Assembly: GCF_005937985.2 (NCBI RefSeq)
Contig: NZ_CP042172.1
Location: 992,001 to 1,056,000, forward strand
Source: Arthrobacter sp. KBS0702
GTDB taxonomy: Bacteria; Actinomycetota; Actinomycetes; Actinomycetales; Micrococcaceae
Length of the DNA stretch: 64,000 nt
Reading direction: 5' to 3'
The position numbers were made by a program, and so were the translations under genes. Within the stretch, counting starts at the first letter, position 1; each line of letters starts with the position of its first letter. The notes under the pieces are model-generated. The model saw nothing but the letters and a program-made list of their open reading frames with translations, was not told the DNA's origin and made no database searches. Below, one piece after another: positions 1 through 8,914 of this stretch.

Positions 1-68
1 ACGATCGGGGTGGAGCCGTTGTCGGCGGCCCGGGGTCCGGAAGCTTGGGCTTCGGTGCTGGCGCTCAC
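1..68 (-). CDS. purE: PurE, N-terminal fragment (cut by window edge)
   Basis: Only the first 22 codons are inside the window. The reading frame begins with GTG at 68-66, overlapping the purK stop by four bases (GTGA), and translates to a flexible Ser/Ala-rich leader ending in TPIV, which fits the lead-in to the PurE nucleotide-binding strand. PurE (N5-carboxyaminoimidazole ribonucleotide mutase) acts directly after PurK in purine synthesis, and the two are usually adjacent. The call rests on position after purK and on this short stretch, not on a domain match. Confidence 0.6.
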   Translation of the reverse strand, partial: MSASTEAQASGPRAADNGSTPI

Positions 69-1261
69 GCGGTCTCCTCGGTGGTTCCCTGGCCGGTGCC
101 GGCCGGGGCCCGACCGTCCCGGATGATGTTGGCGACGGTGCCGGCCCGTTGCCGGACGGAGTCGACGTCGGCCGTTGAGGTGCCGACGAGGTTGACGTGG
201 CCGATCTTGCGGCCCGGGCGCACGGCCTTGCCGTAGCAGTGGACCTTGGCGGCCGGTTCGCTGGCGAGGGCCGCCGGGTAGGCGGAGAACAGGTTCTGGT
301 TCGCTCCGCCGAGGAAGTTCTTCATGACCACCACGGGCCCGAGCAGGTCGGTGGCTCCCAGCGGCAGGTTCAGGATGGCGCGCAGGTGCTGTTCGAACTG
401 GCTCGTGACCGAGCCGTCCTGGGTCCAGTGGCCGGTGTTGTGCGGGCGCATGGCGAGTTCGTTGATCAGGAAACCGGCGCCGACGCCGGGGGTCTCGAAC
501 ATCTCCACGGCCATCACGCCGGTGACACCGAGTTCGTTGGCGATGCGGACTGCGGCGTCCTCGGCGGCGGCCGCAACCTCCAGCGGGATGTCCAGGGCGG
601 GGGCGATCACTTCGTCGCAGACGCCGTCGACCTGGATGGTGTGCACCACCGGCCACGCGCGGGATTCGCCGTCGGGGGTGCGGGCGACCATCGCGGAGAG
701 CTCACGGCTGAACTCCACCTTGGCCTCCGCCAGCAGCGGGGACATGGCCTCAAACCAGTCCGCTGACGCCGCGGCGTCCTCGGCGGAGTCCACAATCCGT
801 ACGCCCTTGCCGTCGTAGCCGCCGCGCGGCGTCTTCAGCACCACCGGCCAGCCGGCGTCGTCGCCGAAGGCGACGAGGGCCTCCACATCGGCGACGGCGG
901 CCCAGCGCGGGTTCGGGAGTTCCAGCCGGTCGATGGCCGCACGCATCACCAGCTTGTCCTGGGCGTTGACCAGGGCGTCGGGGCCCGGGTGGACGTTGAC
1001 GCCGGCCTCGATCAGGGCGCGCAGGTGCCCGGTGGGGACATGCTCATGGTCGAAGGTCAGCACGTCCAGTCCGCGGGAGAACTCCAGCAGGTGGTCGAGG
1101 TCGGTGTAGTCGCCGACGGGAGCCTTGGGCACCGCAGCGACGGCGGAGACGTCCTCGCCCTCTGCCAGGACACGGAGTTCGAAGCCGAGTGCGGTCGCGG
1201 CCGGGGCCATCATGCGGGCTAGCTGGCCGCCGCCAACCACACCGATTACAGGAAAAGTCAC
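65..1261 (-). CDS. purK: PurK, N5-carboxyaminoimidazole ribonucleotide synthase
   Basis: ATP-grasp enzyme that carboxylates aminoimidazole ribonucleotide with bicarbonate and ATP in de novo purine synthesis. The 398-residue protein opens with the PurK dinucleotide-like motif GVVGGGQLARMM. It carries the ATP-grasp lysine and glycine loop (VVLKTPRGGYDGKG, about residues 140-153) and the late segment NELAMRPHNTGHWT typical of the family. Length is normal. The GTG start at 1261 lies seven bases after a TAGGCT -10 hexamer (1274-1269, minus strand), so the mRNA may be leaderless. It is translationally coupled to purE through a four-base overlap. Confidence 0.95.
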   Translation of the reverse strand: MTFPVIGVVGGGQLARMMAPAATALGFELRVLAEGEDVSAVAAVPKAPVGDYTDLDHLLEFSRGLDVLTFDHEHVPTGHLRALIEAGVNVHPGPDALVNAQDKLVMRAAIDRLELPNPRWAAVADVEALVAFGDDAGWPVVLKTPRGGYDGKGVRIVDSAEDAAASADWFEAMSPLLAEAKVEFSRELSAMVARTPDGESRAWPVVHTIQVDGVCDEVIAPALDIPLEVAAAAEDAAVRIANELGVTGVMAVEMFETPGVGAGFLINELAMRPHNTGHWTQDGSVTSQFEQHLRAILNLPLGATDLLGPVVVMKNFLGGANQNLFSAYPAALASEPAAKVHCYGKAVRPGRKIGHVNLVGTSTADVDSVRQRAGTVANIIRDGRAPAGTGQGTTEETA

Positions 1262-1403
1262 ATCTCCCAGCCTACCGAAAACCTGCGCGGAACCCGGCCC
1301 CCGCGCGCCCGGGCCGCCGAATCGGCCGCAATTTTCGGCGGGGACTGCCGGGGGCGGGCCCCGGATTTGCGCCGGCCGGGGGCGCGCACCCGGGAAACGG
1401 CGC

Positions 1404-1409
1404 TAAAAT
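1404..1409 (+). promoter_or_regulatory. Probable -10 element for the GtrA-like gene
   Basis: TAAAAT lies in the very GC-rich purK/gtrA divergent gap, about 50 bases before the start codon. No convincing -35 box is visible. Weak on its own, but it is the only A/T-rich hexamer there. Confidence 0.35.
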
Positions 1410-1457
1410 GGGCCGTTGGCCGGTTGGCTGACAGATTCAAGAGGGCCACGGAGGGTC

Positions 1458-2030
1458 ATGATTAACACACTTGCAGATCGTGTGCGCGGGCTTGCCTCGC
1501 TCTTCTGGCGCGAAGTGGCGAAGTTCGGCGCCGTCGGCGGTGTCGCCTTCGTCATCGACAACGGCCTGACGTACTACCTGATGCACGGCGCCATGTCCGA
1601 CAGCGAGGCCAAGGCCCGCTTCGTCGGTGCGACCGTCGCCACGATCTTCTCCTGGATCGCGAACCGCTTCTGGACGTTCCGCCACCGCAGGCAGGAAAAC
1701 GTGCTGCGTGAGTTCGCGATGTTCGTCCTCATCAACGGCATCGGCATCGGCATCTCCACCGGCCTCACCGCCCTCGCCAAGTACAGCATGGGCATCACGG
1801 ACAAGAACATGCTGTTCCTGGCCGGCGTCGTCGGCATCCTCGTCGCCACCGTCGTGCGCTTCTTCGCCTACCGCTTCCTGGTCTTCAACAAGGAACTCGA
1901 CGACGAGCCGGAGTTCTCGCACGACCACGAGATCATCGAACGGCACCCGCACAGCGGGGCGCCCGTCACGGTTCCCGGGCAGCCGGCCGAGGAGCCCGAC
2001 GCACCCGGCGCCAACCCCGAGCGCCGCTGA
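1458..2030 (+). CDS. GtrA family membrane protein
   Basis: Small polytopic protein of the GtrA/DPMS-associated family, thought to move or present polyprenyl-linked sugars across the membrane for envelope glycosylation. The conserved core REVAKFGAVGGVAFVIDN begins near residue 16, and four hydrophobic helices follow. The C-terminal tail is acidic and proline-rich, probably cytoplasmic. The start was placed at ATG 1458 because GGAGG (1450-1454) sits four bases upstream; a longer open frame back to 1416 has no comparable ribosome site. Its sugar substrate cannot be read from sequence. The neighbouring mannosyl and glycosyl transferases suggest a role in wall glycan assembly. Confidence 0.85.
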   Translation: MINTLADRVRGLASLFWREVAKFGAVGGVAFVIDNGLTYYLMHGAMSDSEAKARFVGATVATIFSWIANRFWTFRHRRQENVLREFAMFVLINGIGIGISTGLTALAKYSMGITDKNMLFLAGVVGILVATVVRFFAYRFLVFNKELDDEPEFSHDHEIIERHPHSGAPVTVPGQPAEEPDAPGANPERR

Positions 2031-2039
2031 GCCGGCGGG

Positions 2040-2753
2040 TCAGCTCCGGCTGACGCGTTCGTCGCTGAGCAGCCGCTCCGTCACCGGCACGTCCGGGTGC
2101 ACCAACACCACGGAGCCGTCCCCCTGCCACGCCGCGAGGGCCTGGGCCAGGACCGTTTCGAGCCCGTCGGCGGCCCGGACCAGCAGCCGCAGGCCCGCCT
2201 CCGAGGCCTGCCCTGCCGCAGCGAAACCGGCCAGCAATCCGCCGTGGGTGTGCACCGGGCCCGCAGCGGTCCGGACGGCCGGGCGGTCCGGCTCCGGATC
2301 CACGTGCGGCATAAAGAAGTCGCCGTGCGAGCGGACCTCTGCGGCATAGTCGACGACGCCGGAGGGCAGTTCGCCCGGCCACCGCATCGCCAGCGCCGGC
2401 AGCGCCACCGCCACAACGGTCTCGAAAGCACCCCCGGCGGCCGCCGGATCGGGTTCCGCGGTGGCGATCAGTTCGGCTTCCGCGGCGTCGAGCACCACTT
2501 CCATGCCCAGCTGCCAGGCGGCCAGCGCGAGCACTACCGACTTCCAGTGTGCCGGCAGGTCCAGCCGGAGCCGCGTCCCCGGTTCGGCGTCCAGCTCGTC
2601 CTGGAGAAGGTTGCTGGTCTTGGCCACCCAGTTGTCCAGTACCCGGCCGGAGAGTTCCACCCGTTCGGCGTCGGGCCCGTACCAGGTCAGCCGCGGGGAG
2701 GTGGACTGGCCCGAACGCAGGGCCGTCATCAGTTCGATTGCCGGGATGCTCAT
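2040..2753 (-). CDS. TIGR03089 family protein
   Basis: Actinobacterial protein that resembles the N-terminal part of AMP-forming acyl-CoA ligases but is only 237 residues long. The segment LTWYGPDAERVELSGRVLDN followed by a Trp-Lys-Ser-Val-Val-Leu-Ala-Leu-Ala-Ala-Trp-Gln stretch is typical of TIGR03089. I see no adenylation P-loop (no TSGTTG motif), so it is unlikely to be a complete ligase. ATG 2753 is preferred over longer upstream starts because the upstream extension is low-complexity and lacks family similarity. Converges on the GtrA gene with a nine-base gap. Function unknown. Confidence 0.75.
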   Translation of the reverse strand: MSIPAIELMTALRSGQSTSPRLTWYGPDAERVELSGRVLDNWVAKTSNLLQDELDAEPGTRLRLDLPAHWKSVVLALAAWQLGMEVVLDAAEAELIATAEPDPAAAGGAFETVVAVALPALAMRWPGELPSGVVDYAAEVRSHGDFFMPHVDPEPDRPAVRTAAGPVHTHGGLLAGFAAAGQASEAGLRLLVRAADGLETVLAQALAAWQGDGSVVLVHPDVPVTERLLSDERVSRS

Positions 2754-3017
2754 GCGTTCATCTTGCCACGGCCATCCCGGCGTGATCTCCGTCACGACAA
2801 GTCCGGCTGGAGGCAGGGAAGCGCCGCGACGCGGTGGAGGGCCGGCGCGCAAAATCGCCGAAAACGCAAGAGAATCCCAGTGTGGTCGCAGGAAAAGCGC
2901 AGGAAACTGCTCAGTATGCTGTCAATTCCCCGGCTGGGCGCGGACGGCGTCCGAAAAATCCCGGGCGTGGCGTGCCCCGGCAATCCGATGGAAATTGATT
3001 ATTATCTCCGCTGCGGC

Positions 3018-3047
3018 TTGACTCCCGGATACTTACACACGTGTAAT
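3018..3047 (+). promoter_or_regulatory. Strong SigA-type promoter for whiB2-like gene
   Basis: TTGACT (3018-3023), an 18-base spacer, then TGTAAT (3042-3047). Both hexamers match consensus at five of six positions, rare in this GC-rich window. The predicted transcription start near 3054 leaves an 80-base leader ending in the GAGAGGGA ribosome site. Confidence 0.7.
3033..3046. promoter_or_regulatory. Inverted repeat TTACAC-AC-GTGTAA overlapping the whiB -10 box
   Basis: Perfect six-base half-sites around a two-base centre, lying on the -10 region so that a bound protein would block RNA polymerase. The half-site TTACAC also fits the TNACNC half-site of Streptomyces BldD operators, but the centre is one base longer than that consensus. 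The regulator is unknown. Confidence 0.5.
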
Positions 3048-3136
3048 TAGGTATCGAAAGCCACTGCGCAACAGCCGGCACACAACCGAGTGTCCGAGGG
3101 TCAGTCAGGGGCTGCAAAATCAGAGAGGGAACGCCA

Positions 3137-3679
3137 ATGGGGCTTGCAGAGCGTATCCATGAAGATGAAGTCGTCGCCGGCCAGGCGACGGCAAAATACC
3201 GTTCACGCGGAGTGCCGAGCGACTGGTATGTCGACCCGGCCGATCCGGACGCCGCGGAGCGGTACAACGAACACACCCAGGATTCCCTGCAGGACCAGGC
3301 CACGGCCTTCCTCGCAGCACACGAAGCACTCCTGGCGGGCAACCCGGAGCAGGACGATCCGCTGGACCCGCCGATGGAACTGCAGACCCTGCACTCCGGA
3401 ACCACCGCCCAGCCGGTGTGGATCGGCTTGCCGTCCCGACAGGACTTCGATGACGAAGGCGAACTGGGATGGCAGACGGACGCGCTCTGCGCGCAGACCG
3501 ACCCGGAGGCCTTCTTCCCGGAAAAGGGCGGCTCCACCCGCGACGCCAAGAAAGTGTGCGGTGCATGCAACGTCCGCTCGCAGTGCCTGGAGTACGCCTT
3601 GTCCAACGACGAGCGCTTCGGAATCTGGGGCGGCCTCTCCGAGCGGGAACGCCGCCGGCTTAGGAAGCGGGCAGTCTAA
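3137..3679 (+). CDS. whiB2: WhiB-family iron-sulfur regulator, WhiB2 type
   Basis: 180-residue redox-sensitive transcription factor expected to bind a [4Fe-4S] cluster and partner the principal sigma factor. The WhiB2/WhmD class acts in septation and division. The four cluster cysteines are at 118, 141, 144 and 150 (CGAC forms the CxxC pair), followed by the G(I/V)WGG turn at 162-166 and a basic DNA-binding tail RERRRLRKR. The first 110 residues form an acidic extension longer than in minimal WhiB proteins. ATG 3137 has GAGAGGGA just upstream. It heads the conserved block with the GT2 and DUF5719 genes, the usual location of whiB2 in actinobacteria. Confidence 0.9.
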   Translation: MGLAERIHEDEVVAGQATAKYRSRGVPSDWYVDPADPDAAERYNEHTQDSLQDQATAFLAAHEALLAGNPEQDDPLDPPMELQTLHSGTTAQPVWIGLPSRQDFDDEGELGWQTDALCAQTDPEAFFPEKGGSTRDAKKVCGACNVRSQCLEYALSNDERFGIWGGLSERERRRLRKRAV

Positions 3680-3708
3680 TTCTTCAAGAAGTACGTGTCA
3701 CCGCCGTT

Positions 3709-6700
3709 GTGGTAGCCCACAACGGCGGTGACTATCTCCCCAGGACCCTGGCGGCTTTGGCGGCGCAAACGCGGCCGGCGGACGCGGTGATCGGGGTCGA
3801 CACCGGATCCCGCGACCACTCGGCGGCGCTGCTGGGCCAGGCGCTCGGCACCTCCAACGTCAGCGTTTTCGAGCAGGCCAGGACCGGCATGGGCGCCGCC
3901 GTCCAGGCCGGCCTCAAGGCCCTCGCGCCCCGGAGCGGCGGCGCCGCGGATGCGGCCGCCGAATGGATCTGGTTGCTGCATGACGACGCCGCGCCGGCCC
4001 CGGAGGCCCTCGCCGAGCTGCTGCATGCCGTGGAGCGCGCGCCCTCGGTCACCGTAGCGGGCTGCAAGCAGCTGGACTGGCACGCCGGTCGCCGCCTGAT
4101 CGACGTCGGGCTCTCCACCAGCCGGTGGGCCGAACGCCTGACCCTGATCGAAGCCGACGAACTCGACCAGGGCCAGTACGACGGCCGCAGCGACACCTTC
4201 GCCGTCAACTCCGCCGGCATGCTGATCCGCCGCGACGTCTGGGAAGATCTGCGGGGCTTCGACCCGGCCCTGCCCGGCAGCGGGGACGACGTCGACTTCT
4301 GCTGGCGCAACCGGCTCGCCGGCCACCGTGTGGTGGTGGTCCCGAGCGCCAGGATGTTCCACGTCTCGCACCGGCCGCACGCCCTCGGGACCGCGACGGC
4401 GGCCCGCAAGGCCCAGGTCCACCTTCGGCTCAAGCACGCCTCGGCGTGGAAAGTCCCGTTGCACGCGGTCGGCGCCCTGCTTGGCAGCCTTTTCAAGCTT
4501 GTCCTCAGCATCGCCGTCAAGGACCCCGGGCACGGGTTCTCGCAGCTGCTGGCAACCCTCGGCGCGCTGGGCCGTCCCGCCGCCGTGCTCCGCGGCCGCC
4601 GCAACGCGGCCCGCACCCGGCGCATCCGGCGCTCCGTGATCAAGGGCCTGCAGACGCCCCGGCGCGAGGTCTGGGCGCACCGCCGCTCCCTCATCGAGGC
4701 CATCGGATCCGACGACTCCGACCCGGACGCCGGGCACGACCCGCTCGCGGACCAGCCGAGCGGGGACTCCACCGACGATTTCGCGGCCCTCAGCACCACC
4801 GGGCGCGCCTGGGTGGGCAACGGGGCGCTGCTGGCGCTGCTGGTCACCGCCGCGGCCTCGCTCATCGGCCTGCTGAACCTGTTCCGGGCCGACGCCGTCA
4901 CCGGCGGGGCGCTGATACCGGTCTCAGCCCGCCTGGGCGACATCTGGAACCATGCTTCGAGCTGGTGGATTGCGCTCGGGGCCGGACTACCGGGCCACGG
5001 CGACCCCTTCGGCTACGTGCTGTGGCTGCTCGGCGTCCTCGGGGCCGGCAACGCCAGCGGCACCGTGGTGTGGCTGCTGGTCCTCGCGATGCCGCTGTCC
5101 GCCCTGGGCGCCTGGTTTGCCGCCGGGGCCGTGACCCAGCGGCGCCGGCTGCGGCTCGCGGCCGCGCTGCTCTGGGCCGGCGCGCCGGCCCTGCAGGTGG
5201 CCCTCAACCAGGGCCGCCTCGGCCCGCTGGTTGCGCACGTGATGATGCCACTGCTTGTCCTGGCCCTGTTGCGCGCCACCGGCTCGGTCCCGGGCCGCGG
5301 ACGCTTTGCGGTGCCGGGCCCGGGGGAGCGGCGCTTCACGGAGAAACCTCCCGCCAAGCCCGGAATCAACGGCACCCCGTCCTGGACCGCGGCAGCCGCG
5401 GCCGGACTGGCGCTGGCCGTCGTCACCGCGGCAGCGCCGTCGCTGCTGTTGCCCGCCGTTGTCGTCGTCGCGCTTTGCGGCGTGCTGCTGGGACGCCGCG
5501 GACGCACCGTCTGGTGGTCGCTGCTGCCCAGCCTGGCCCTGTTCCTTCCCTTTGCGCTCTCCGTGCTGGACCGGCCCCGTGCCCTGCTCGCCGATCCGGG
5601 CCTGCCGCTGGGTTTCGACCCTGCTCCGCTCTGGCAGCAGGTACTGGGCCAGCCGCTGCGCTTCGACCCCGGCGCAGGCGTTGCCGGGCTGGCCCCCTTC
5701 GGGCCGGGGGCCGTGCCGTGGGCGCTCCTGCTGGCCCTGTTGCTCGGCCTGCCCGTGCTGTTGCTGGCCTTGACGGCATTGTTTCTCCCCGGCCGGCACG
5801 GCCGGCGGGCCCGGCTGGCCCGCTGCCTCTGGGCCGCCGGCACACTGATGCTGGCAGGCGGCTGGCTGGCGGGTCACGTCGCCACCGGCGCCAGCGCCGA
5901 GGTCCTGGTCACCCCGTTCACCGGTCCTGCGGTCTCCGCCGCGGCGTTCACCTTGCTCGGCGCGGCCCTGGTCGGCGCCGAAGCCCTGCTCGACGCCGCC
6001 GACGCGACGGCGGCTGCCGCGCCCGGCCGCCACGTCCTGGCCCGCAAGATCCTGGTCCGCGGCACCGCCGTCACCGCCATAGTGCTGCTGCTCGCCGGTC
6101 CGCTGGCCGGACTGGCCGCCTGGGCCGCGCACAACGTGCTGCAGACCGTTCCGGCCTCCGCCGCCACACCCACCACAGCAACCGACCCCACTGCCGCTGC
6201 GGGTGCCACCGGCAGCTCCCCGGACGCCATCCCCGGAACCGGCTCCGCCACCGACACGGCCGGAACCGGGGACCTGGGCACCCGCCGGCTGGTCCAGGCC
6301 AGCAAGGCCCGCACCCTGCCGGCGACGGCCATCGACCGCGCCGAAGGCCCGGAACAGGCCAGGACCCTGGTCATCACCGCAGGGGAAAACGGAACCTTCG
6401 CGGCCTCCCTCATGCGAGGCGCCGGCACACGGCTGGACGCCCTCTCCGCCGTCGCCTCCGCCCGCACCGTGATCGGGGCGCCAGGGGAGGAAACGGTGCG
6501 CGACGACGATGCCGTTGCCGCGTCGCTGCGCGGAGTGGTCGCCACCATCGTCGCCGGCCAGGGCGTGGACCCGCGCGGGCAGCTGGAGCAGCTCGGGGTC
6601 GGCTTCGTGGTGCTGGAAGCCGCGGACAGCGCGGCCCAGCTGACCGCCAGCCGGATGGACGCGGTCCCCGGCCTCGTCGCCGTCGGCCAGACCGATGCCG

Positions 6701-7146
6701 GCTGGCTGTGGCGGATCAGCCCGCTGAACCAGCCGGTGATCGGCGCCGCCGACGTCGCACACCGCGTCCGGATCGTCGACGGCGCCGGAGCGACCGTCGG
6801 TCTGCTGCCCTCCGAGGCCATCACGGCCGAGGCGGCCGTGATGGCCGGGCCGGAAGGCCGCCTGGTGGTCCTCGCCGAGCGTTCCGACCCGGGCTGGAGT
6901 GCCTGGGTCGACGGCCGGCGCCTGACCGCCACCTCCTCGGACTGGGCCCAGGCGTTCACCCTGCCGGCCCAGGGCGGCAAGCTCACCATCCGCTACGACA
7001 ACCCGTGGGCGCTGTGGACCGGAATCGCCCAGGCCGTCGTGATCGGCCTGACCATCCTGCTGGCCATCCCCATGCCGGCCCGCCGGCCGAACACCGGGCT
7101 CTCCAGGGACGAAGGCTCCCTGCGTAAGGAACATCAGCATGCATGA
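3709..7146 (+). CDS. Large GT2 glycosyltransferase with multispan membrane domain
   Basis: 1145-residue envelope glycosyltransferase. Residues 1-250 are a GT-A family 2 domain: first strand VVAHNGGDYL, acidic WIWLLHDDAAP (HDD at 91-93) in the DXD position, and DDVDFCWR (193-200) for the acceptor/base region. From about residue 370 to 820 there are many hydrophobic helices. The C-terminal third is an extracytoplasmic region ending in VVLAERSDPGWSAWVDG and a last helix. The family accompanies whiB2 and DUF5719 in actinobacteria and is assumed to build wall glycan. GTG 3709 is the first standard start, but family similarity (VRVTAVVV) extends upstream to an ATT at 3679 that overlaps the whiB stop, so the true start may be earlier. 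Confidence 0.85.
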   Translation: MVAHNGGDYLPRTLAALAAQTRPADAVIGVDTGSRDHSAALLGQALGTSNVSVFEQARTGMGAAVQAGLKALAPRSGGAADAAAEWIWLLHDDAAPAPEALAELLHAVERAPSVTVAGCKQLDWHAGRRLIDVGLSTSRWAERLTLIEADELDQGQYDGRSDTFAVNSAGMLIRRDVWEDLRGFDPALPGSGDDVDFCWRNRLAGHRVVVVPSARMFHVSHRPHALGTATAARKAQVHLRLKHASAWKVPLHAVGALLGSLFKLVLSIAVKDPGHGFSQLLATLGALGRPAAVLRGRRNAARTRRIRRSVIKGLQTPRREVWAHRRSLIEAIGSDDSDPDAGHDPLADQPSGDSTDDFAALSTTGRAWVGNGALLALLVTAAASLIGLLNLFRADAVTGGALIPVSARLGDIWNHASSWWIALGAGLPGHGDPFGYVLWLLGVLGAGNASGTVVWLLVLAMPLSALGAWFAAGAVTQRRRLRLAAALLWAGAPALQVALNQGRLGPLVAHVMMPLLVLALLRATGSVPGRGRFAVPGPGERRFTEKPPAKPGINGTPSWTAAAAAGLALAVVTAAAPSLLLPAVVVVALCGVLLGRRGRTVWWSLLPSLALFLPFALSVLDRPRALLADPGLPLGFDPAPLWQQVLGQPLRFDPGAGVAGLAPFGPGAVPWALLLALLLGLPVLLLALTALFLPGRHGRRARLARCLWAAGTLMLAGGWLAGHVATGASAEVLVTPFTGPAVSAAAFTLLGAALVGAEALLDAADATAAAAPGRHVLARKILVRGTAVTAIVLLLAGPLAGLAAWAAHNVLQTVPASAATPTTATDPTAAAGATGSSPDAIPGTGSATDTAGTGDLGTRRLVQASKARTLPATAIDRAEGPEQARTLVITAGENGTFAASLMRGAGTRLDALSAVASARTVIGAPGEETVRDDDAVAASLRGVVATIVAGQGVDPRGQLEQLGVGFVVLEAADSAAQLTASRMDAVPGLVAVGQTDAGWLWRISPLNQPVIGAADVAHRVRIVDGAGATVGLLPSEAITAEAAVMAGPEGRLVVLAERSDPGWSAWVDGRRLTATSSDWAQAFTLPAQGGKLTIRYDNPWALWTGIAQAVVIGLTILLAIPMPARRPNTGLSRDEGSLRKEHQHA

Positions 7147-8869
7147 CCAGAACGAGAACGGGCGCCCAACGCCTCCGGACCGGCCCGACCCCACCCGGCC
7201 GGCTCCGGACGCCGCGGCGGAAGCCAAACGGGACAGAAGCGGACGCGGCAGCAGCACGCGCAGCGCCCCGGCCCCGGCCTTGGCCCGGGTGAAAATCCTC
7301 TGGGGTGCCGTAGGCGGCGTCCTCTCCGCCGCGCTGCTGGTTGCGGCCGGCGGCGGCCTCGTCGCGGCGGCGGCACTTTCCCCGCAGGGCCCCGGCAGCC
7401 GCCCGCTCGAGGCACCCCTGGCCGCGGTGCCCGCCGGGAGCAGCCTGGGCATCTGTCCGGGACCCGCGCGGCTGCTCGAAGGTGCGCCCGTGGGCACCGA
7501 CCCACAGTTCAGCCCGGAATCAGCCACCGCCAAGAGCGCGGTTAACGCCGTCGTGCTTAGTTCCAGTGCCGGTGAACTTCCCGGAAGCCGCCTCGCTGCG
7601 CTCACCGGCAGCCCGCTGGTGGAACTGGCCAAGGCCACTGCGCCGTCCGCAGCGCCCAGCCCCGCCCCCGGCGCCCCGGCGCTCCGGGCCGGCGTGGTCC
7701 CGCAGCGCGCCGTCGACGCCGTCAGCGTCCTCAGCGCCGATGCGCAGGGAAACCGGCAGCCGTCCGCCGGCGCCGTGATGAGCTACACCGCCGCCGACGG
7801 CGACCTGCGCGGCACCGCCGCCGCGGCCTGCCAGCGTCCGGCCAACGACCTCTGGCTGGTCGGGGCGAACACCGCCATCGGCCGGACCGCGGTCCTGAAC
7901 CTCAGCAACGCCTCCGGCACCCCGGCCACCGTCAGCCTGGATCTTTACGGCGCCAAGGGGCCCATCCAGGCGCCCGGAAGCCGCGGGCTGCTGGTCGCGC
8001 CGGGCACCACCCGCTCCGTCATTCTCGCCGGCCTGGCGCCCGGGCAGGAGCAGTTGAGCGTGCGCGTGCGCAGCACCGGCGGACCGGTCGCGGCCGTCAT
8101 CCAGCAAAGCGTGCTCCGCGGACTGACCGCCGGCGGCGTGGACTTCATTTCGCCCGGAACGGCCCCGGCCACCCGGCAGGCGATCTCGGGCCTCGACCTC
8201 CAGGACCCGGCCGCGCTGGCCGCGCTGGCCGCCAAACCCGGCTTCGCCGACGCCAAACCCGCCCTCCAGATCACCGTCCCGGGCGCCGCGGACGCCGTGG
8301 TGGAAGTGAAACTGTTCGGCCGTGACGGCCAGAAGCCCCTGCCCGGCGGCGGGGTGGTGACCGCAAAGGCGGGCGCCGTGACCGAAGTCTCGCTCGCGGG
8401 GGTTCCGGCGGGCCACTACACACTCACGGCCAGTTCGGACGTGTCCTTTGCCGCCGCCGCCCGCGTCACCCGCGGGCTCAAGGCCGAGGACGCCGCCGAC
8501 TTCGCCTGGGCGCCCTCCTCGGTGCGGCTCGGAAGCCAACACGTGGTCCCGGTGCCGGCCACAGGCGCCCGCTTCCTGATGTTCGGCGTCCCGGACGGCC
8601 GGGCCACGATCTCCTACACGCCGATCACCGCCGACGGCAAGATCCGCGCCGCGGCCACCGCCGACATCGCGGGCGGAACCACCGCGTCCGTCCGGATCCC
8701 CGCCGACGTGGAGGGCTCGCCGCTGGTGGGGTACCTGGTGTCGGCGGCAGGCGGCGCGGCCTACGGCTCCGTCCTGCTGGAACAGGACAACAAGTCCGAC
8801 GTCTCGACCATCCCGGTGGCGCCCGGCGCGGCCGGACAGGAACAGGTCCCCGTCATCCTCGGGTACTAG
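7139..8869 (+). CDS. DUF5719 family secreted or anchored protein
   Basis: 576-residue protein with a charged, disordered cytoplasmic start, one membrane helix (about residues 45-75, alanine/valine-rich), then a long extracytoplasmic region of Ig-like beta segments rich in Ala, Gly and Val. It overlaps the glycosyltransferase gene by eight bases and has AAGGA nine bases before ATG 7139, so the two are co-translated. DUF5719 proteins always follow this GT2 family in actinobacteria, suggesting a shared envelope complex. No catalytic motif is seen. Confidence 0.8.
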   Translation: MHDQNENGRPTPPDRPDPTRPAPDAAAEAKRDRSGRGSSTRSAPAPALARVKILWGAVGGVLSAALLVAAGGGLVAAAALSPQGPGSRPLEAPLAAVPAGSSLGICPGPARLLEGAPVGTDPQFSPESATAKSAVNAVVLSSSAGELPGSRLAALTGSPLVELAKATAPSAAPSPAPGAPALRAGVVPQRAVDAVSVLSADAQGNRQPSAGAVMSYTAADGDLRGTAAAACQRPANDLWLVGANTAIGRTAVLNLSNASGTPATVSLDLYGAKGPIQAPGSRGLLVAPGTTRSVILAGLAPGQEQLSVRVRSTGGPVAAVIQQSVLRGLTAGGVDFISPGTAPATRQAISGLDLQDPAALAALAAKPGFADAKPALQITVPGAADAVVEVKLFGRDGQKPLPGGGVVTAKAGAVTEVSLAGVPAGHYTLTASSDVSFAAAARVTRGLKAEDAADFAWAPSSVRLGSQHVVPVPATGARFLMFGVPDGRATISYTPITADGKIRAAATADIAGGTTASVRIPADVEGSPLVGYLVSAAGGAAYGSVLLEQDNKSDVSTIPVAPGAAGQEQVPVILGY

Positions 8870-8914
8870 CCCGGCCCGCGGAAGAACCTGGGCCCGCGGA
8901 CGACCCGCGGCGAC

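Larger units (their letters stand above)
2754..3136. other. Intergenic region between TIGR03089 and whiB genes
   Basis: 383-base divergent gap without a supportable gene. Base composition drops around 2990-3060, where the whiB promoter and an inverted repeat lie. The remainder shows no repeat or RNA gene that I can recognise. Confidence 0.6.
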
